NCBI RefSeq assembly: GCF_947492535.1
Contig: NZ_CANLNH010000002.1
Location: 248,001-312,000 of the forward strand
Direction of reading: 5' to 3'
Length of the DNA: 64,000 nucleotides
DNA from: an uncultured Dokdonia sp.
GTDB lineage: Bacteria > Bacteroidota > Bacteroidia > Flavobacteriales > Flavobacteriaceae
Within the stretch, counting starts at the first letter, position 1; each line of letters opens with the position of its first letter. Shown here one piece after another: positions 1 to 9,766 of the stretch. A program made the translations under genes and the position numbers. The notes beneath the pieces were generated by a model, which did no database searches, was not told the origin of the DNA, and saw only the letters and a program-made list of their open reading frames with translations.

Positions 1-1026
1 CAATGCACTCAATAGTTGATATCCCATAGAATATCCATAAGTAGACACATAATCCACACTTGCTGTAATATTTATAAATGCATCATAATTTAATGTATTA
101 AACGCATTTGTTATACCGCCGCCCTTCATTTCTTCTATTAATATTCCAGGGTTTTTTATAATGGCATTAAATGTTGCATCACTATGGGTTACAATGGCAA
201 ATACAGGAAAACCTATAATCATTGTAAAAAACAAAAAAAACAATGTTTTTACATTTGTATTCAACAATTTAGGAATCACTAAAAACATTAAACATATATA
301 TATAGGACCCAGTGCATTACGCTTTTCCGTTAATGGATTTTTAAACCATAATAATAAGAATAAGAATGCGATTAGAAAGAAAAATATTGCCACGCTATTT
401 ATAGCTTTCCTTTTTCTCTTTTTAAAATATTGAACACATAATAAAATTCCACCAAAAGGAACTAAAAAAAGTACTTTCTTATAAATAAGTAATGACATTT
501 TGGAATAGCGAGATGTTATCCAATTGGGTCTATTTATTTCATCTTGAACAAAACTATAACTTATAAAAAACACGAGTACACATACTATAAATGTGCAAAT
601 AATAGTTAACGGGAGAATATTTAAGTTTTTCTCTTGAATCGAAGGGATCTTTCTAATGGGTTTATATTTCTTAAGTAAAAGATAACTTAGAAAAAAAAGA
701 ATATTAAAAATACCTATTAAAACGTTTGTGAATATAATTTCGCTTTCTCTGTAGGGATAATTTGTCATAAAAACCCTATCTATACCTGTAAAAGAGTTGA
801 TTTGAACGATAGGAGCTACTTGGAAAAAAAGAAATGAAAAAACAATAAAAGAAGAGATGTATGGCGAATACTCTTTTTCTTCAAACACATGAAAAACAGT
901 TATAAAAAAAAGAATCAAAGCATTTATAAAAAAAGAGATCCAAACTGGAAAAACAGCATTAAATGTTGCGAAGAGTACAGTTGTAATCAACACATAAACA
1001 ATCAATAATAAAGTTTTAAGCGCCAT
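1..1026 (-). CDS. Wzy-like O-antigen/polysaccharide polymerase (partial, runs off the left edge)
   Basis: An open frame of 342 codons runs without a stop from an ATG at 1026 to the window edge, so the C-terminus is missing. The product is a very hydrophobic multi-pass membrane protein. It begins MALKTLLLIVYVLITTV and ends, as far as visible, with NYDAFINITASVDYV and GYQLLSAL. The NYDA-type stretch followed by a Gly-rich helix resembles the O-ag_pol_Wzy family, which joins lipid-linked repeat units in the periplasm. The start codon overlaps the end of the glycosyltransferase gene by 11 bp, which indicates translational coupling in the polysaccharide operon. The family assignment is by resemblance; another polytopic polysaccharide protein such as a ligase is possible. 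Confidence 0.72.
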   Translation of the reverse strand, partial: MALKTLLLIVYVLITTVLFATFNAVFPVWISFFINALILFFITVFHVFEEKEYSPYISSFIVFSFLFFQVAPIVQINSFTGIDRVFMTNYPYRESEIIFTNVLIGIFNILFFLSYLLLKKYKPIRKIPSIQEKNLNILPLTIICTFIVCVLVFFISYSFVQDEINRPNWITSRYSKMSLLIYKKVLFLVPFGGILLCVQYFKKRKRKAINSVAIFFFLIAFLFLLLWFKNPLTEKRNALGPIYICLMFLVIPKLLNTNVKTLFFLFFTMIIGFPVFAIVTHSDATFNAIIKNPGILIEEMKGGGITNAFNTLNYDAFINITASVDYVSTYGYSMGYQLLSAL

Positions 1027-2092
1027 AGACTGTTACTAAATTTATAAATGTAGCTGCCATTGTTTCTATAGAATAATTTTCTCTACAATGAGCGGCTATT
1101 TCTGATCTCTTATCGATCCAATAGGATGGATTATTATATATTTCTTTTATGCTTTCGCCAAAATGTAAATCATCGTCTGTAGTATAAAAAAGAGCATTCT
1201 GCCCATCAATTGCAGCTTCAATTTCTGGAGAGTGGGGTTCATTTTTTGATATTAACATAGGTACTCCAAAACCAAAACTCTGTGTAATTGATAAGCCTAC
1301 ATAGCCTGGGGAAACACTAAAAATACTACTTTCATATAAAGACTTTAAAGTATCATAATCATTAATATGTCCTTTCTGTAAAACTCTTTTTTCTATTCCA
1401 TGCTCTTTAATATAGTTAGAAATACGTATGCTCTCTTCTCCTTCTCCAACTAAGAGAAGGCATACATTTTCTGGAATAATATCTAAACATTTTTTAAATG
1501 ACTCAACAAGAAAAAAAGGTTTTTTATTTTTAGACAACCTTCCTACATAAATAAGGTTTGTTGCAGGGTTTTTAGTTTTTTGAGCATACATGTCTTTTTG
1601 ATAAATTAAGGCATTAGGAGCTGCATAAACTGTCTTTTTGGGCATGTAAGAAGATAGTTCCTTTTGTTGTTGTTTTGTGTATACAACAATAGATGACGCA
1701 AGTCTTCTCATGTAGTTTCTTAAAATATCTGTTTTACTATTTTTACCTTTTCTTGGCCATGCATGTCCCCACAGTACTGTTTTTTTATTACTAATCCTTC
1801 TTACAAAAAGAAATATCCAATTAGAAATAATACGAGGATTCATTTCTAGTACAATAACAACATCTTTAAATAAGAGATGCCATATTCCTGTTTGGAATAA
1901 AAACTTTCTATTTAAGAAAAAATGATTTTTAATGTCAATACCTTCAATTCTTGAATCTGTTACTATAGATTTTTCAAAATACCTAGAACCTCTATAAAGC
2001 TTAAAATTTTCATTCAATGTAGCTCTCAACATTTTAAAAAAACCTGTTCTATAATCAGGGGTCGTTGTTTGAATAATAATTAACTGTTTCAT
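1016..2092 (-). CDS. Group 1 (GT4) glycosyltransferase
   Basis: This 358-residue cytoplasmic enzyme probably adds a sugar from a nucleotide donor to the growing lipid-linked repeat unit. The C-terminal half shows the GT-B fold signature of GT4 enzymes: NLIYVGRLSKNKKP near residue 178, then LLLVGEGEE. The region SPGYVGLSITQSFGFGVPML near 275 corresponds to the E-x7-E donor-binding area, with the first Glu seemingly replaced. The N-terminal half is the less conserved acceptor domain. The gene overlaps the flippase gene upstream by 4 bp (ATGA) and the polymerase gene downstream by 11 bp, so it is internal to the operon. Donor and acceptor sugars cannot be read from the sequence; the linked gmd and fcl genes make fucose one candidate. 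Confidence 0.85.
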   Translation of the reverse strand: MKQLIIIQTTTPDYRTGFFKMLRATLNENFKLYRGSRYFEKSIVTDSRIEGIDIKNHFFLNRKFLFQTGIWHLLFKDVVIVLEMNPRIISNWIFLFVRRISNKKTVLWGHAWPRKGKNSKTDILRNYMRRLASSIVVYTKQQQKELSSYMPKKTVYAAPNALIYQKDMYAQKTKNPATNLIYVGRLSKNKKPFFLVESFKKCLDIIPENVCLLLVGEGEESIRISNYIKEHGIEKRVLQKGHINDYDTLKSLYESSIFSVSPGYVGLSITQSFGFGVPMLISKNEPHSPEIEAAIDGQNALFYTTDDDLHFGESIKEIYNNPSYWIDKRSEIAAHCRENYSIETMAATFINLVTVYGA

Positions 2093-3333
2093 ACATTAAT
2101 TTTATTAAACAAATATTTAGCTACTATAAGAATAAAAAGCTCTGAACATACAGCAACAATTGCAATGCCAGTTATACCATAATAATACCCTATAATTAAT
2201 GCCATACATAAATTAAATAACCCTCCCGCAACAAGGGCATACATTCTTTTATTATAATACTTTGCTGCTGGATAGTATAAAGATACAAGTAACATATTAA
2301 GTGCAGAAAACAGTGCAATTAAAGCAAGGATTTGAAATATATAACTATAATTATCTATTTTAGGATCATCATAAATAAAATGTAATAACGGTTTAGCTAT
2401 ACATACGATCGTAATCGTAATTATAAGCCCTATGAGTCCTATAGGAAGTGTCATTTTTTTAATAAAACTCCTCATTTCTTTAGGCCCTTTAGTAGCAAGC
2501 CAAGGAAATATAGCTTGATATAGAGGAACAAAAACATTTTTCAAAGCCAAAACAAGTTTCTCCATACTTGAATAAATTCCTGCAATTGCATCTCCTCCTA
2601 ACATTCCTAGTATAAATGTATTTCCTGATGTGTAAAGACTTGTTGCAAAATTTGAAACAAACAGACTTGAAGTATCCTTTGTTAAACTCTTTATTTGATT
2701 GTAATCAGGCTTTTTAAAGTTAACAAATTTTAAACTATAAATAAGCCCTATAATTCCTGATATAATAAATCCTCCCCCATTAAATAATGGTACCAATTCA
2801 TAATCAGAGGGGTTTAAAATAAAGAGAAAAACAGCTATTGTAAAAAGAATCTTAGCGAGTACATTAATAAATGTAATTACTTTCATTTTTTCAATTCCTT
2901 GAAAAAACCAAGTAGGAAATATGGCTTGTCCTAAAACCATTCCAAAACTTAATATATAAACGAATGCTTCTGCCTTAAATCTACTTATCGTAGTTATTAA
3001 TACCACTACAACAAGAAAAGTAATAAGTAGTAATATAGATTTTATATAAAATACATTCCAATACAGTTGAGATAACTTCTCCTTATCGTTGCGTAATAAA
3101 GACACTTCTCTTGTCGCACTTATATTAAATCCAAAATCTACAATAATAGTTAGAAAAACACCTATAGCTTGCGCAATCATAACAAGTCCAAAACGTTCTG
3201 TACCTATGGTTCTAATTAAATAAGGAAGGGTTAGTAAGGGTAAAATTATATTAGCTCCTTGAATTAAAAGTAGTGCAATATAGTTACCTGCTACTGTGCG
3301 ACTTTTTTCATTATTCAAGAGAGATTTTAGCAT
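2089..3333 (-). CDS. wzx: Wzx-type polysaccharide flippase
   Basis: A 414-residue inner-membrane protein with about twelve hydrophobic segments. The N-terminus has the pattern seen in the RfbX/Wzx branch of the MOP exporters: ...GNYIALLLIQGANIILPLLT followed by PYLIRTIGTERFGLV. Such proteins flip undecaprenyl-linked repeat units to the periplasm. A GGDAIAGIYSSMEKL stretch mid-protein is also typical of this family. Length fits the family (400-480). It lies 12 bp after fcl and overlaps the glycosyltransferase gene by 4 bp. With the Wzy-like and Wzz-like genes it makes a complete Wzx/Wzy-dependent route. Confidence 0.88.
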   Translation of the reverse strand: MLKSLLNNEKSRTVAGNYIALLLIQGANIILPLLTLPYLIRTIGTERFGLVMIAQAIGVFLTIIVDFGFNISATREVSLLRNDKEKLSQLYWNVFYIKSILLLITFLVVVVLITTISRFKAEAFVYILSFGMVLGQAIFPTWFFQGIEKMKVITFINVLAKILFTIAVFLFILNPSDYELVPLFNGGGFIISGIIGLIYSLKFVNFKKPDYNQIKSLTKDTSSLFVSNFATSLYTSGNTFILGMLGGDAIAGIYSSMEKLVLALKNVFVPLYQAIFPWLATKGPKEMRSFIKKMTLPIGLIGLIITITIVCIAKPLLHFIYDDPKIDNYSYIFQILALIALFSALNMLLVSLYYPAAKYYNKRMYALVAGGLFNLCMALIIGYYYGITGIAIVAVCSELFILIVAKYLFNKINV

Positions 3334-3345
3334 ATCTGGTATAAA

Positions 3346-4386
3346 TTACTTTTTTAGATACCAAGCATATAACTTTTCTACTCCTTCTTGTAATTGAATT
3401 TTATGTTTCCATCCCAAGGTATGTAATTTAGAAACATCTGTTAGTTTACGTAATGTACCGTCTGGTTTTGATGTATTAAATGTAAGTTTTCCTGAAAACC
3501 CTACTGTTTTTTGAATAGTTTGGGCCAATTCTTTAATAGAAATATCCTCTCCTGTACCGATATTAATATGCGTATTTCTAATAGCTCCTGCAGGCTTTAC
3601 GTCTTCAAAATTTATATGTTCCATAATAAAGACACACGCATTCGCCATATCTTTACTCCATAGAAATTCCCTGCGTGGAGCTCCTGTTCCCCATATTTCT
3701 ACAGAAGAGCTAGATACTCCATATTTTTGTAGGATTTCTTCCGCTTTCGCGAAAGCGGAAACACCTAAATCCTGCATCACCTCTTCTTCTTTCCCTTCAG
3801 AAAGTAATTTTGCCAAATGCATCTTACGAATTAATGCAGGTAATACATGAGATTTTTCTAAATCAAAATTGTCATTATAGCCATATAAATTTGTAGGCAT
3901 CACCGAAAGGAAATTGGTCCCGTATTGCAAATTATAGCTTTCACACATTTTAATTCCCGCAATTTTTGCAATGGCATACGGTTCATTTGTGTATTCTAAA
4001 ACTCCTGTAAGAAGACTATCTTCTGTCATGGGCTGTGGAGCTTCTTTTGGGTAAATACACGTACTCCCTAAGAAAAGTAATTTCTTGACATTGGTCTTAT
4101 AGCTTTGATGAATCACATTGTTTTGAATCATCAGATTAGTGTGTATAAAATCTGCTCTATAGGTATTATTCGCTATAATTCCACCAACTTTTGCTGCTGC
4201 TAGAAACACATATTCAGGTTGTTCTGTATTAAAAAAGGTTTCAACCTCAAGCGTATTTGTTAAGTCTAATTCTTTATGCGTTTTATAGATAAGGTTTGTA
4301 TATCCTTTCCCTTCTAAATCTTGTTTTATTGCACTACCTACTAAGCCACGATGGCCTGCAATATATATTTTTGCATCTTTCTTCAT
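3346..4386 (-). CDS. fcl: GDP-L-fucose synthase
   Basis: This 346-residue short-chain dehydrogenase converts GDP-4-keto-6-deoxy-D-mannose to GDP-L-fucose with NADPH. The N-terminal Rossmann motif reads [12 protein letters not shown]. The catalytic Tyr and Lys are in [10 protein letters not shown], and the substrate region [20 protein letters not shown] is classic for GMER enzymes. It is longer than the E. coli enzyme (about 320) because of an extra helical segment around residues 195-230. That segment contains SAFAKA, encoded by one copy of the repeated palindrome at 3743-3756. The gene sits 3 bp after gmd, which supplies its substrate. Confidence 0.96.
   Translation of the reverse strand: MKKDAKIYIAGHRGLVGSAIKQDLEGKGYTNLIYKTHKELDLTNTLEVETFFNTEQPEYVFLAAAKVGGIIANNTYRADFIHTNLMIQNNVIHQSYKTNVKKLLFLGSTCIYPKEAPQPMTEDSLLTGVLEYTNEPYAIAKIAGIKMCESYNLQYGTNFLSVMPTNLYGYNDNFDLEKSHVLPALIRKMHLAKLLSEGKEEEVMQDLGVSAFAKAEEILQKYGVSSSSVEIWGTGAPRREFLWSKDMANACVFIMEHINFEDVKPAGAIRNTHINIGTGEDISIKELAQTIQKTVGFSGKLTFNTSKPDGTLRKLTDVSKLHTLGWKHKIQLQEGVEKLYAWYLKK
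3743..3756. repeat. AFAKA palindrome, copy 1 (inside fcl)
   Basis: Exact GCTTTCGCGAAAGC, extended symmetrically to 18 bp (CCGC...GCGG). Read on the gene strand it encodes S-AFAKA within the extra helical segment of GDP-fucose synthase. Confidence 0.95.
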
Positions 4387-4389
4387 ACA

Positions 4390-5505
4390 CTATTCAAAGT
4401 AGTTTAAGGTTGTATATCCTCCTTCTTTAAGATAGCTGTCTCTTTTCATAAGGTTAATGTCACTCTTCATCATATCGTTTACAAGATCTTGTAACTCATA
4501 TTCAGGTTTCCACCCTAGTTTTTTATACGCTTTTGTAGCATCTCCTATTAATAAGTCTACTTCTGTAGGTCTAAAATACTTCTCGTCCACAGCAACGACT
4601 TCTTGTCCTATTTTTACTTTGTAATCAGCGTTTTCTGAGGCAACAACAATCCCTTTCTCATTAATTCCTTCTCCTTTAAACTCAAGTGTCACTCCAATAT
4701 GCTTAAAAGCCATTCTTATAAAGTCTCTTACCGTTGTTGTAATTCCTGTAGCAATGACCCAATCTTCAGCTTGATCTGCTTGAAGAATCATCCACATCAT
4801 TTTTACATAATCTTTTGCATGTCCCCAATCTCGTTTTGCATCAAGATTCCCTAAGTACATTTTCTCTTGAAGTCCTAATCCTATTCGGGAAGTTGCTCGT
4901 GTAATTTTACGAGTCACAAAGGTCTCTCCACGTATGGGAGATTCATGATTAAAAAGAATACCATTACATGCAAAAATATCATAGGCTTCACGATAATTTA
5001 CCGTAGCCCAATAAGCATACATTTTTGCTACTGCATATGGACTTCTGGGATAAAAAGGTGTGTTTTCTGTTTGAGGAACTTCTTGAACTTTTCCATAAAG
5101 TTCTGAAGTAGATGCCTGATATATTTTTGTTTTTTTCTCTAACCCTAATGCTCTAATGGATTCTAATAATCGCAATGCGCCTAGCCCATCTACATTTGCT
5201 GTATATTCTGGCATTTCAAAAGAAACTTGAACATGACTCATCGCTCCTAAATTATAGATCTCATCTGGCTGTACTTTTTGGATAATGTGTAGTAAGTTAG
5301 AACTATCCGTTAGATCTCCATAATGTAAAAAGAAGTTCTGATGATCAACATGTGGATCTTGATATAAATGGTCTATGCGATCTGTATTAAACAAAGAAGA
5401 TCTTCTTTTTATTCCGTGAACTATATATCCTTTTTTAAGAAGAAACTCACTTAAATATGCGCCATCCTGTCCAGTAACTCCTGTTATTAATGCTGTTTTG
5501 GTCAT
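4390..5505 (-). CDS. gmd: GDP-mannose 4,6-dehydratase
   Basis: This 371-residue extended SDR enzyme makes GDP-4-keto-6-deoxy-D-mannose, the first committed step towards GDP-fucose or GDP-rhamnose. The NAD(P) motif is [19 protein letters not shown] and is followed by [18 protein letters not shown]. The catalytic Thr-Ser-Glu is in [13 protein letters not shown], the YxxxK in YAVAKMYAY, and the family-typical [17 protein letters not shown] is present. Length is normal. It is separated from fcl by 3 bp, so the two steps are co-transcribed. Confidence 0.97.
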   Translation of the reverse strand: MTKTALITGVTGQDGAYLSEFLLKKGYIVHGIKRRSSLFNTDRIDHLYQDPHVDHQNFFLHYGDLTDSSNLLHIIQKVQPDEIYNLGAMSHVQVSFEMPEYTANVDGLGALRLLESIRALGLEKKTKIYQASTSELYGKVQEVPQTENTPFYPRSPYAVAKMYAYWATVNYREAYDIFACNGILFNHESPIRGETFVTRKITRATSRIGLGLQEKMYLGNLDAKRDWGHAKDYVKMMWMILQADQAEDWVIATGITTTVRDFIRMAFKHIGVTLEFKGEGINEKGIVVASENADYKVKIGQEVVAVDEKYFRPTEVDLLIGDATKAYKKLGWKPEYELQDLVNDMMKSDINLMKRDSYLKEGGYTTLNYFE

Positions 5506-5535
5506 GTGTTATTTTTTGACAAAAAATGTCATTAA

Positions 5536-6549
5536 TTAATCTAATAAATTTTGAGCCTCTACTATCTTTCTCAAAGAAATATACGTATATCTAATACCTG
5601 CTAATATTAAAAAGAAAAACACAAAAAGTATAGGATATATAATCTCTTTTCTATCTTTTAATGATTCTTTTAATGAAACTTGTATGTCACTCATAACAAT
5701 AATGGCTGAAGAGGATGTGACAAGCTCATCTTTAAGTTCTTGTATTTCTTTAAGAACTGTATTTTTAAACACTAAAACCCCATTAACATTTAAATTATTC
5801 TGATTATTAAAAAAAGAAAGGTCTTTGCTTTTAATTTCTTGAGAAACATCACTACTGGAAGCATAAATTTTCATCATACTATCAGCTTGCTGTAATACTA
5901 TTTCATTTTTAGCAATATGATCTTCAATATTTTGAACAAACTCTTTTGATATTTTTTGAATGTAGGGTTGGTTATTTATAAATGTTATAATTTTATCGAT
6001 GTCTTTCTTAGCGCTCTCACCAGATAGTGTAACTGTAATCTTGTGGAATTCATAATTTGAATAAAACCGATCACTAGCAAATAATTCTGTGTCTTCATTA
6101 ACATCTAGTTCTTTAATCACAGTACTTAGCGCTCTATCTGAAATCTTTACTTCTCCTCCTATTAGGGCAACGACATCAATAATTGGACTAATTTTTACTC
6201 CTTTTATTGTAAGGTTATTAATATCTAATCCTACAGATTTTATAAACTCTTCATCTTTTTCAGAAAGATTATCATCAAACTGTTTAATAGCATTGTAAAC
6301 ATACGATTGGCTCTTATAATTGGTTTTAATAATTATATCAGATGTATACTTAGGTTCTCCTTTGGTGAAATATCCTAGCGTGGCTCCTAGTATGATGAGT
6401 AATAAAATAACCCACCAAGACTTAAATATAAAATCTAGAGCTTTAAAGCACAATGCTAAAAATTTATAGAATATACGCTGAAAAAGCGTAAAAATATCTG
6501 TGAGGTCCATTTCTTGATCAGCGTCAGATGCTGGTTGTGATGCACTCAT
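5536..6549 (-). CDS. Wzz-like polysaccharide chain-length determinant
   Basis: A 337-residue protein with the layout of polysaccharide co-polymerases: a short acidic N-terminus, a first membrane helix (KSWWVILLLIILGATLGYF, about residues 43-61), a periplasmic region of about 240 residues with helical heptads, and a second membrane helix near the C-terminus (IIYPILFVFFFLILAGI). The sequence just after the first helix (KGEPKYTSDIIIKTNY) resembles the Wzz start of the periplasmic domain. No kinase domain is fused, so it is the Wzz rather than the Wzc form. It probably sets chain length for the Wzy-like polymerase at the end of the same operon. Confidence 0.75.
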   Translation of the reverse strand: MSASQPASDADQEMDLTDIFTLFQRIFYKFLALCFKALDFIFKSWWVILLLIILGATLGYFTKGEPKYTSDIIIKTNYKSQSYVYNAIKQFDDNLSEKDEEFIKSVGLDINNLTIKGVKISPIIDVVALIGGEVKISDRALSTVIKELDVNEDTELFASDRFYSNYEFHKITVTLSGESAKKDIDKIITFINNQPYIQKISKEFVQNIEDHIAKNEIVLQQADSMMKIYASSSDVSQEIKSKDLSFFNNQNNLNVNGVLVFKNTVLKEIQELKDELVTSSSAIIVMSDIQVSLKESLKDRKEIIYPILFVFFFLILAGIRYTYISLRKIVEAQNLLD

Positions 6550-6570
6550 TTATTTTTTGGTTTTTGGTTG

Positions 6571-8271
6571 TTATAATTTGTAAATATGATACAGTATTTT
6601 TTCTGTAATTAAATAGGTAGGTTTTACCCCTGTTGTGCCTAATCCTCCAGAAGCTAATGTACTTCCCGTTTCTAGGGGATTATCTGATGCATAATAGGCA
6701 TACAGCACCTCAACATCTTCCTGTATATTCCCTCTTAGTTTAGATGCCGCCTGAATGGCTTTTTGATAATGAGCTCCTTCCATTTCAAGTCCTATTACAT
6801 TCCAAGTACTATCGTGAAAAAACTTTAAAATATCCCTATTTTGTAATGAAGTCCCCAGTACAGTAACCATTGCTCCTTCAAAAACCTTAAGCCCGTTGCC
6901 TTCTAAATCTTCCTTCTTAAGTGCGTTTTTAAATGGATAATTATCTGCTGTTCCTTCAAAAAGATGCGCAGAAGGAATCATAATATCCCCTTTACCTCCT
7001 TCTAAAATTCCAGCTTTACCCATTATAGATACTGATCGTACGTCCAAATAGGTTGTGTTATCATCTTCTTTAAAGGGTTTTAACAACTCTTCCATGGTTT
7101 CATACGCTTGTTCTCCAAAGGCATAATCCATTACTAAGATGACAGGATTGTCGTTTGGTTGCGTCGCCTGGTCACAAAATTCGTTTTCTTCAATAGCCAG
7201 TTTACACATATCAAATATTTGCACATTGATATTTGTTCCGCTATCATCAGCCACGTAAATCATTCCGTTTTGTATCGCAACTTTTTCGACCTTGCTTCTT
7301 AGTTTCCCGCTTTTTGCATCACTCAAAAGTTCGTAAATGTCTAGTTTAGATCCTTTTTTAAGTTCATTTTTTAATGCAACTGGTGCGTATATCGTATTCA
7401 TAACACTATGCATATTTGCACTTATGATATGAATAGGTCTGTGTATAAGGTCGTTTTCTTTAAGTGTCTTTTTAATGTTTTGAGCCCATATTTCTCCGTG
7501 TATATGGTGTCCTAAACGCTCTCTTAGTACAGGGCTAAAGGTAACTGTACGTTTTTCATCTTGTGTCATTTCTGCAATGGCAAGTTTCCCTAACCAATAG
7601 ATAATCTCAAGAAAACGTCTTGTATTATTTTTTGTATTAAATAAAGGAGCTACTTCATTTACTTCTTCAAACGTTCTTCCTAAAATATTTGCTGTATGGG
7701 TAATAGCAACTTCTCGTTCTTTTTGAGTGAACTCATCATCAGAGAGTACGGCTTTCTCTAGTTTTTCCCAATCTCTTGTAAGATCTCCTCTATCATTTAT
7801 CAACACACGATTCATGATTTTGTGAGATTCTATAAATAGGAATGTGAGATGGGTAAGAATATCATAAATCTCAGAGCGTCCTCTTGTGACTTCAATATTC
7901 ATTTGCTCCTCATCAATTCGGTAGCAATTACGCCTACGTTTACGAGGGATAATAGGTTCAAAAAGACTGTTTTTATAGCCTTCATCACTTGTTAAATTGA
8001 TAAATCTACATTCTTCAATTCTTTCTGGAAGTCTATCTATTACATACAACAATCCGTCTAGCTCTACTTTTTCTTCTGCGATAGAGCCATAAATTTCGGG
8101 ACGTAAAATTAATAATGCTTCTCTTAGTGTTTCTCCAGAAACTCCCATGGGTTTGTAGAAACCACGGTTAAAAAGATGGCGCATGGTTATATACATGCGT
8201 TCGATGGCGCTGCTACTCTCTTGTGCTCGTGTACGCCTTTGTTTTTTTAATATACTCATATTAAAGTTCAA
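6571..8271 (-). CDS. DUF6909-like protein with a nucleoside-phosphorylase-like C-terminal region
   Basis: A 566-residue soluble protein with no signal peptide. I know closely similar proteins only as an uncharacterised Bacteroidota family (probably the one called DUF6909). The N-terminal third is basic and helical (IERMYITMRHLFNRGFY; TRGRSEIYDILTHLTFLF). The C-terminal part has features of purine nucleoside phosphorylase superfamily proteins: VIGLEMEGAHYQKAI near residue 495 matches the MEG nucleoside-binding motif, preceded by GAMVTVLGTSLQNRD. No substrate can be inferred. It lies between the GH3-family gene (6 bp upstream) and the Wzz-like gene (21 bp downstream), so it is co-expressed with envelope genes. 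A second in-frame ATG four codons later could be the start. Confidence 0.6.
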   Translation of the reverse strand: MNFNMSILKKQRRTRAQESSSAIERMYITMRHLFNRGFYKPMGVSGETLREALLILRPEIYGSIAEEKVELDGLLYVIDRLPERIEECRFINLTSDEGYKNSLFEPIIPRKRRRNCYRIDEEQMNIEVTRGRSEIYDILTHLTFLFIESHKIMNRVLINDRGDLTRDWEKLEKAVLSDDEFTQKEREVAITHTANILGRTFEEVNEVAPLFNTKNNTRRFLEIIYWLGKLAIAEMTQDEKRTVTFSPVLRERLGHHIHGEIWAQNIKKTLKENDLIHRPIHIISANMHSVMNTIYAPVALKNELKKGSKLDIYELLSDAKSGKLRSKVEKVAIQNGMIYVADDSGTNINVQIFDMCKLAIEENEFCDQATQPNDNPVILVMDYAFGEQAYETMEELLKPFKEDDNTTYLDVRSVSIMGKAGILEGGKGDIMIPSAHLFEGTADNYPFKNALKKEDLEGNGLKVFEGAMVTVLGTSLQNRDILKFFHDSTWNVIGLEMEGAHYQKAIQAASKLRGNIQEDVEVLYAYYASDNPLETGSTLASGGLGTTGVKPTYLITEKILYHIYKL

Positions 8272-8277
8272 AGATAC

Positions 8278-9765
8278 TTAAATAATCGGTAATCTATCTG
8301 CGATTTTACGATCATTAGAAAGTCTTGGGATTTTATTTTGCCCTCCTAGTTTTCCTATAGATTTCATATAGTCATTAAATCCTCCTGCTTTCACTTTTGA
8401 AATTTTCAGCGGTTGCAGTACTTTCCCAACAATGAGATCATAATAATATGAGTTCTGAGATTGTAAAGAATCGTCTATTGCTTTCGCGAAAGCGGACACA
8501 TCTCCATCTTCATTTTCAAACTCTATAAACCATTCATGGTATGGTAAGCCTTCTTCTGGTGTTATTTGTGGTGCTACTGTAAATTCATTGATGCGAATAG
8601 TAGTTCCTTCAATGGCCTCTTGCAATGCTTGCTCTACTTCTTTACCAATCACATGCTCTCCAAATGCCGAAATAAAATGCTTAATTCGTCCAGAAACAAT
8701 AATTCGATAAGGGGTTACAGAAGTAAATATAACTGTGTCTCCTATGTTATATGCCCATAAACCTGCTGTAGTAGAAATAATGATTACATAGTTTACACCT
8801 ACCTCTACATCTTTTAGTGTAATTCTTTCTGGGTTTTCTTCAAAAAAAGAGTCTGCTTTTATAAATTCATAAAAAATACCGTTATCTAACTGCAACAGCA
8901 TTCCTTTTTCTCCTTGGGTATCTTGAAAAGCAAAAAAGCCTTCACTGGCCGGGTATAGTTCTATGCTATCTACACGACGTCCTATCAGGTTTTCAAATTT
9001 TGCGCGATAAGGCTCATAATTTACACCTCCGTATATAAAGAGGTTAAAGTTTTTGAAAAGCGCTCCTACGGGCTTGTTTGACCTCTCTATAAGCTTCTCA
9101 AAATACATTTGCACCCACGAAGGAATACCACTTATAATGGTCATGTCTTTATCTATTGTTTCTTCTACAATAGCATCTACTTTTGTCTCCCAATCATCAA
9201 TACAATTAGTCTCCCAACTTGGGAGTCTGTTTTTTTGAAGATAATTAGGAACATAATGTGCTACAATTCCTGAGAGTCTTCCTAATTTGATTCCGTTTTT
9301 TTCTTCTACTTCAGGACTTCCTTGTAAAAAAATCATCTTCCCATCTACAAAGCTGGTATTTCCTGTCTCAGCGATATAGCATAAAATAGCATTTCGTGCC
9401 GTATCAGGATGTGTGCGCATGCTATCTTTAGTAAGTGGAATATATTTTGCACCTGAAGTTGTACCCGATGTTTTTGCAAAGTATAAAGGTTTTCCAGGCC
9501 ATACGACATTTGCTTCTCCTGCTACTACACGATCTATATAAGAACGTAATGCTTCATAATCTCTCACAGGAACTTCTCGCACAAAGTCCTCATGCGAATG
9601 GATCTTATCAAAATGATGATCATTCCCAAAATCTGTATACTGTGCTGCGTCTATCAAATTTTTGAAGACTTTTTCTTGCGTCGCTATGGGATCGGAAGCC
9701 CAAGCATCTATTTTACGTTTTATACGCTTTGCAAATATTTTTGCTGCAAATGATTTAAGAGACAT
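8278..9765 (-). CDS. GH3 auxin-responsive-promoter family protein (acyl-adenylate/amide synthetase)
   Basis: This 495-residue enzyme belongs to the GH3 branch of the ANL adenylating superfamily, whose members activate carboxylic acids as acyl-AMP and pass them to an amine. The ATP-binding motif is FAKTSGTTSGAKYIPLT near residue 97. Later motifs are YPASEGFFAF (adenine region) and YNIGDTVIFTS with RIIVSGRIKHFISAFGEHV, the hinge to the C-terminal domain. Bacterial GH3 substrates are generally unknown. It sits 1 bp downstream of the M23 peptidase gene and 6 bp before the phosphorylase-like gene. The segment DVSAFAKAIDDS is encoded by a palindrome copy. Confidence 0.87.
   Translation of the reverse strand: MSLKSFAAKIFAKRIKRKIDAWASDPIATQEKVFKNLIDAAQYTDFGNDHHFDKIHSHEDFVREVPVRDYEALRSYIDRVVAGEANVVWPGKPLYFAKTSGTTSGAKYIPLTKDSMRTHPDTARNAILCYIAETGNTSFVDGKMIFLQGSPEVEEKNGIKLGRLSGIVAHYVPNYLQKNRLPSWETNCIDDWETKVDAIVEETIDKDMTIISGIPSWVQMYFEKLIERSNKPVGALFKNFNLFIYGGVNYEPYRAKFENLIGRRVDSIELYPASEGFFAFQDTQGEKGMLLQLDNGIFYEFIKADSFFEENPERITLKDVEVGVNYVIIISTTAGLWAYNIGDTVIFTSVTPYRIIVSGRIKHFISAFGEHVIGKEVEQALQEAIEGTTIRINEFTVAPQITPEEGLPYHEWFIEFENEDGDVSAFAKAIDDSLQSQNSYYYDLIVGKVLQPLKISKVKAGGFNDYMKSIGKLGGQNKIPRLSNDRKIADRLPII
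8480..8493. repeat. AFAKA palindrome, copy 2 (inside the GH3 gene)
   Basis: Exact 14-mer. On the gene strand it encodes S-AFAKA in the C-terminal domain of the GH3-family protein. Confidence 0.95.
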
Positions 9766-9766
9766 C

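Noticed and set aside
161-433. Plus-strand open frame of 90 codons at the left edge
   Set aside because: It is the antisense shadow of the Wzy-like polymerase frame, which is open over the whole 1-1026 stretch on the minus strand.
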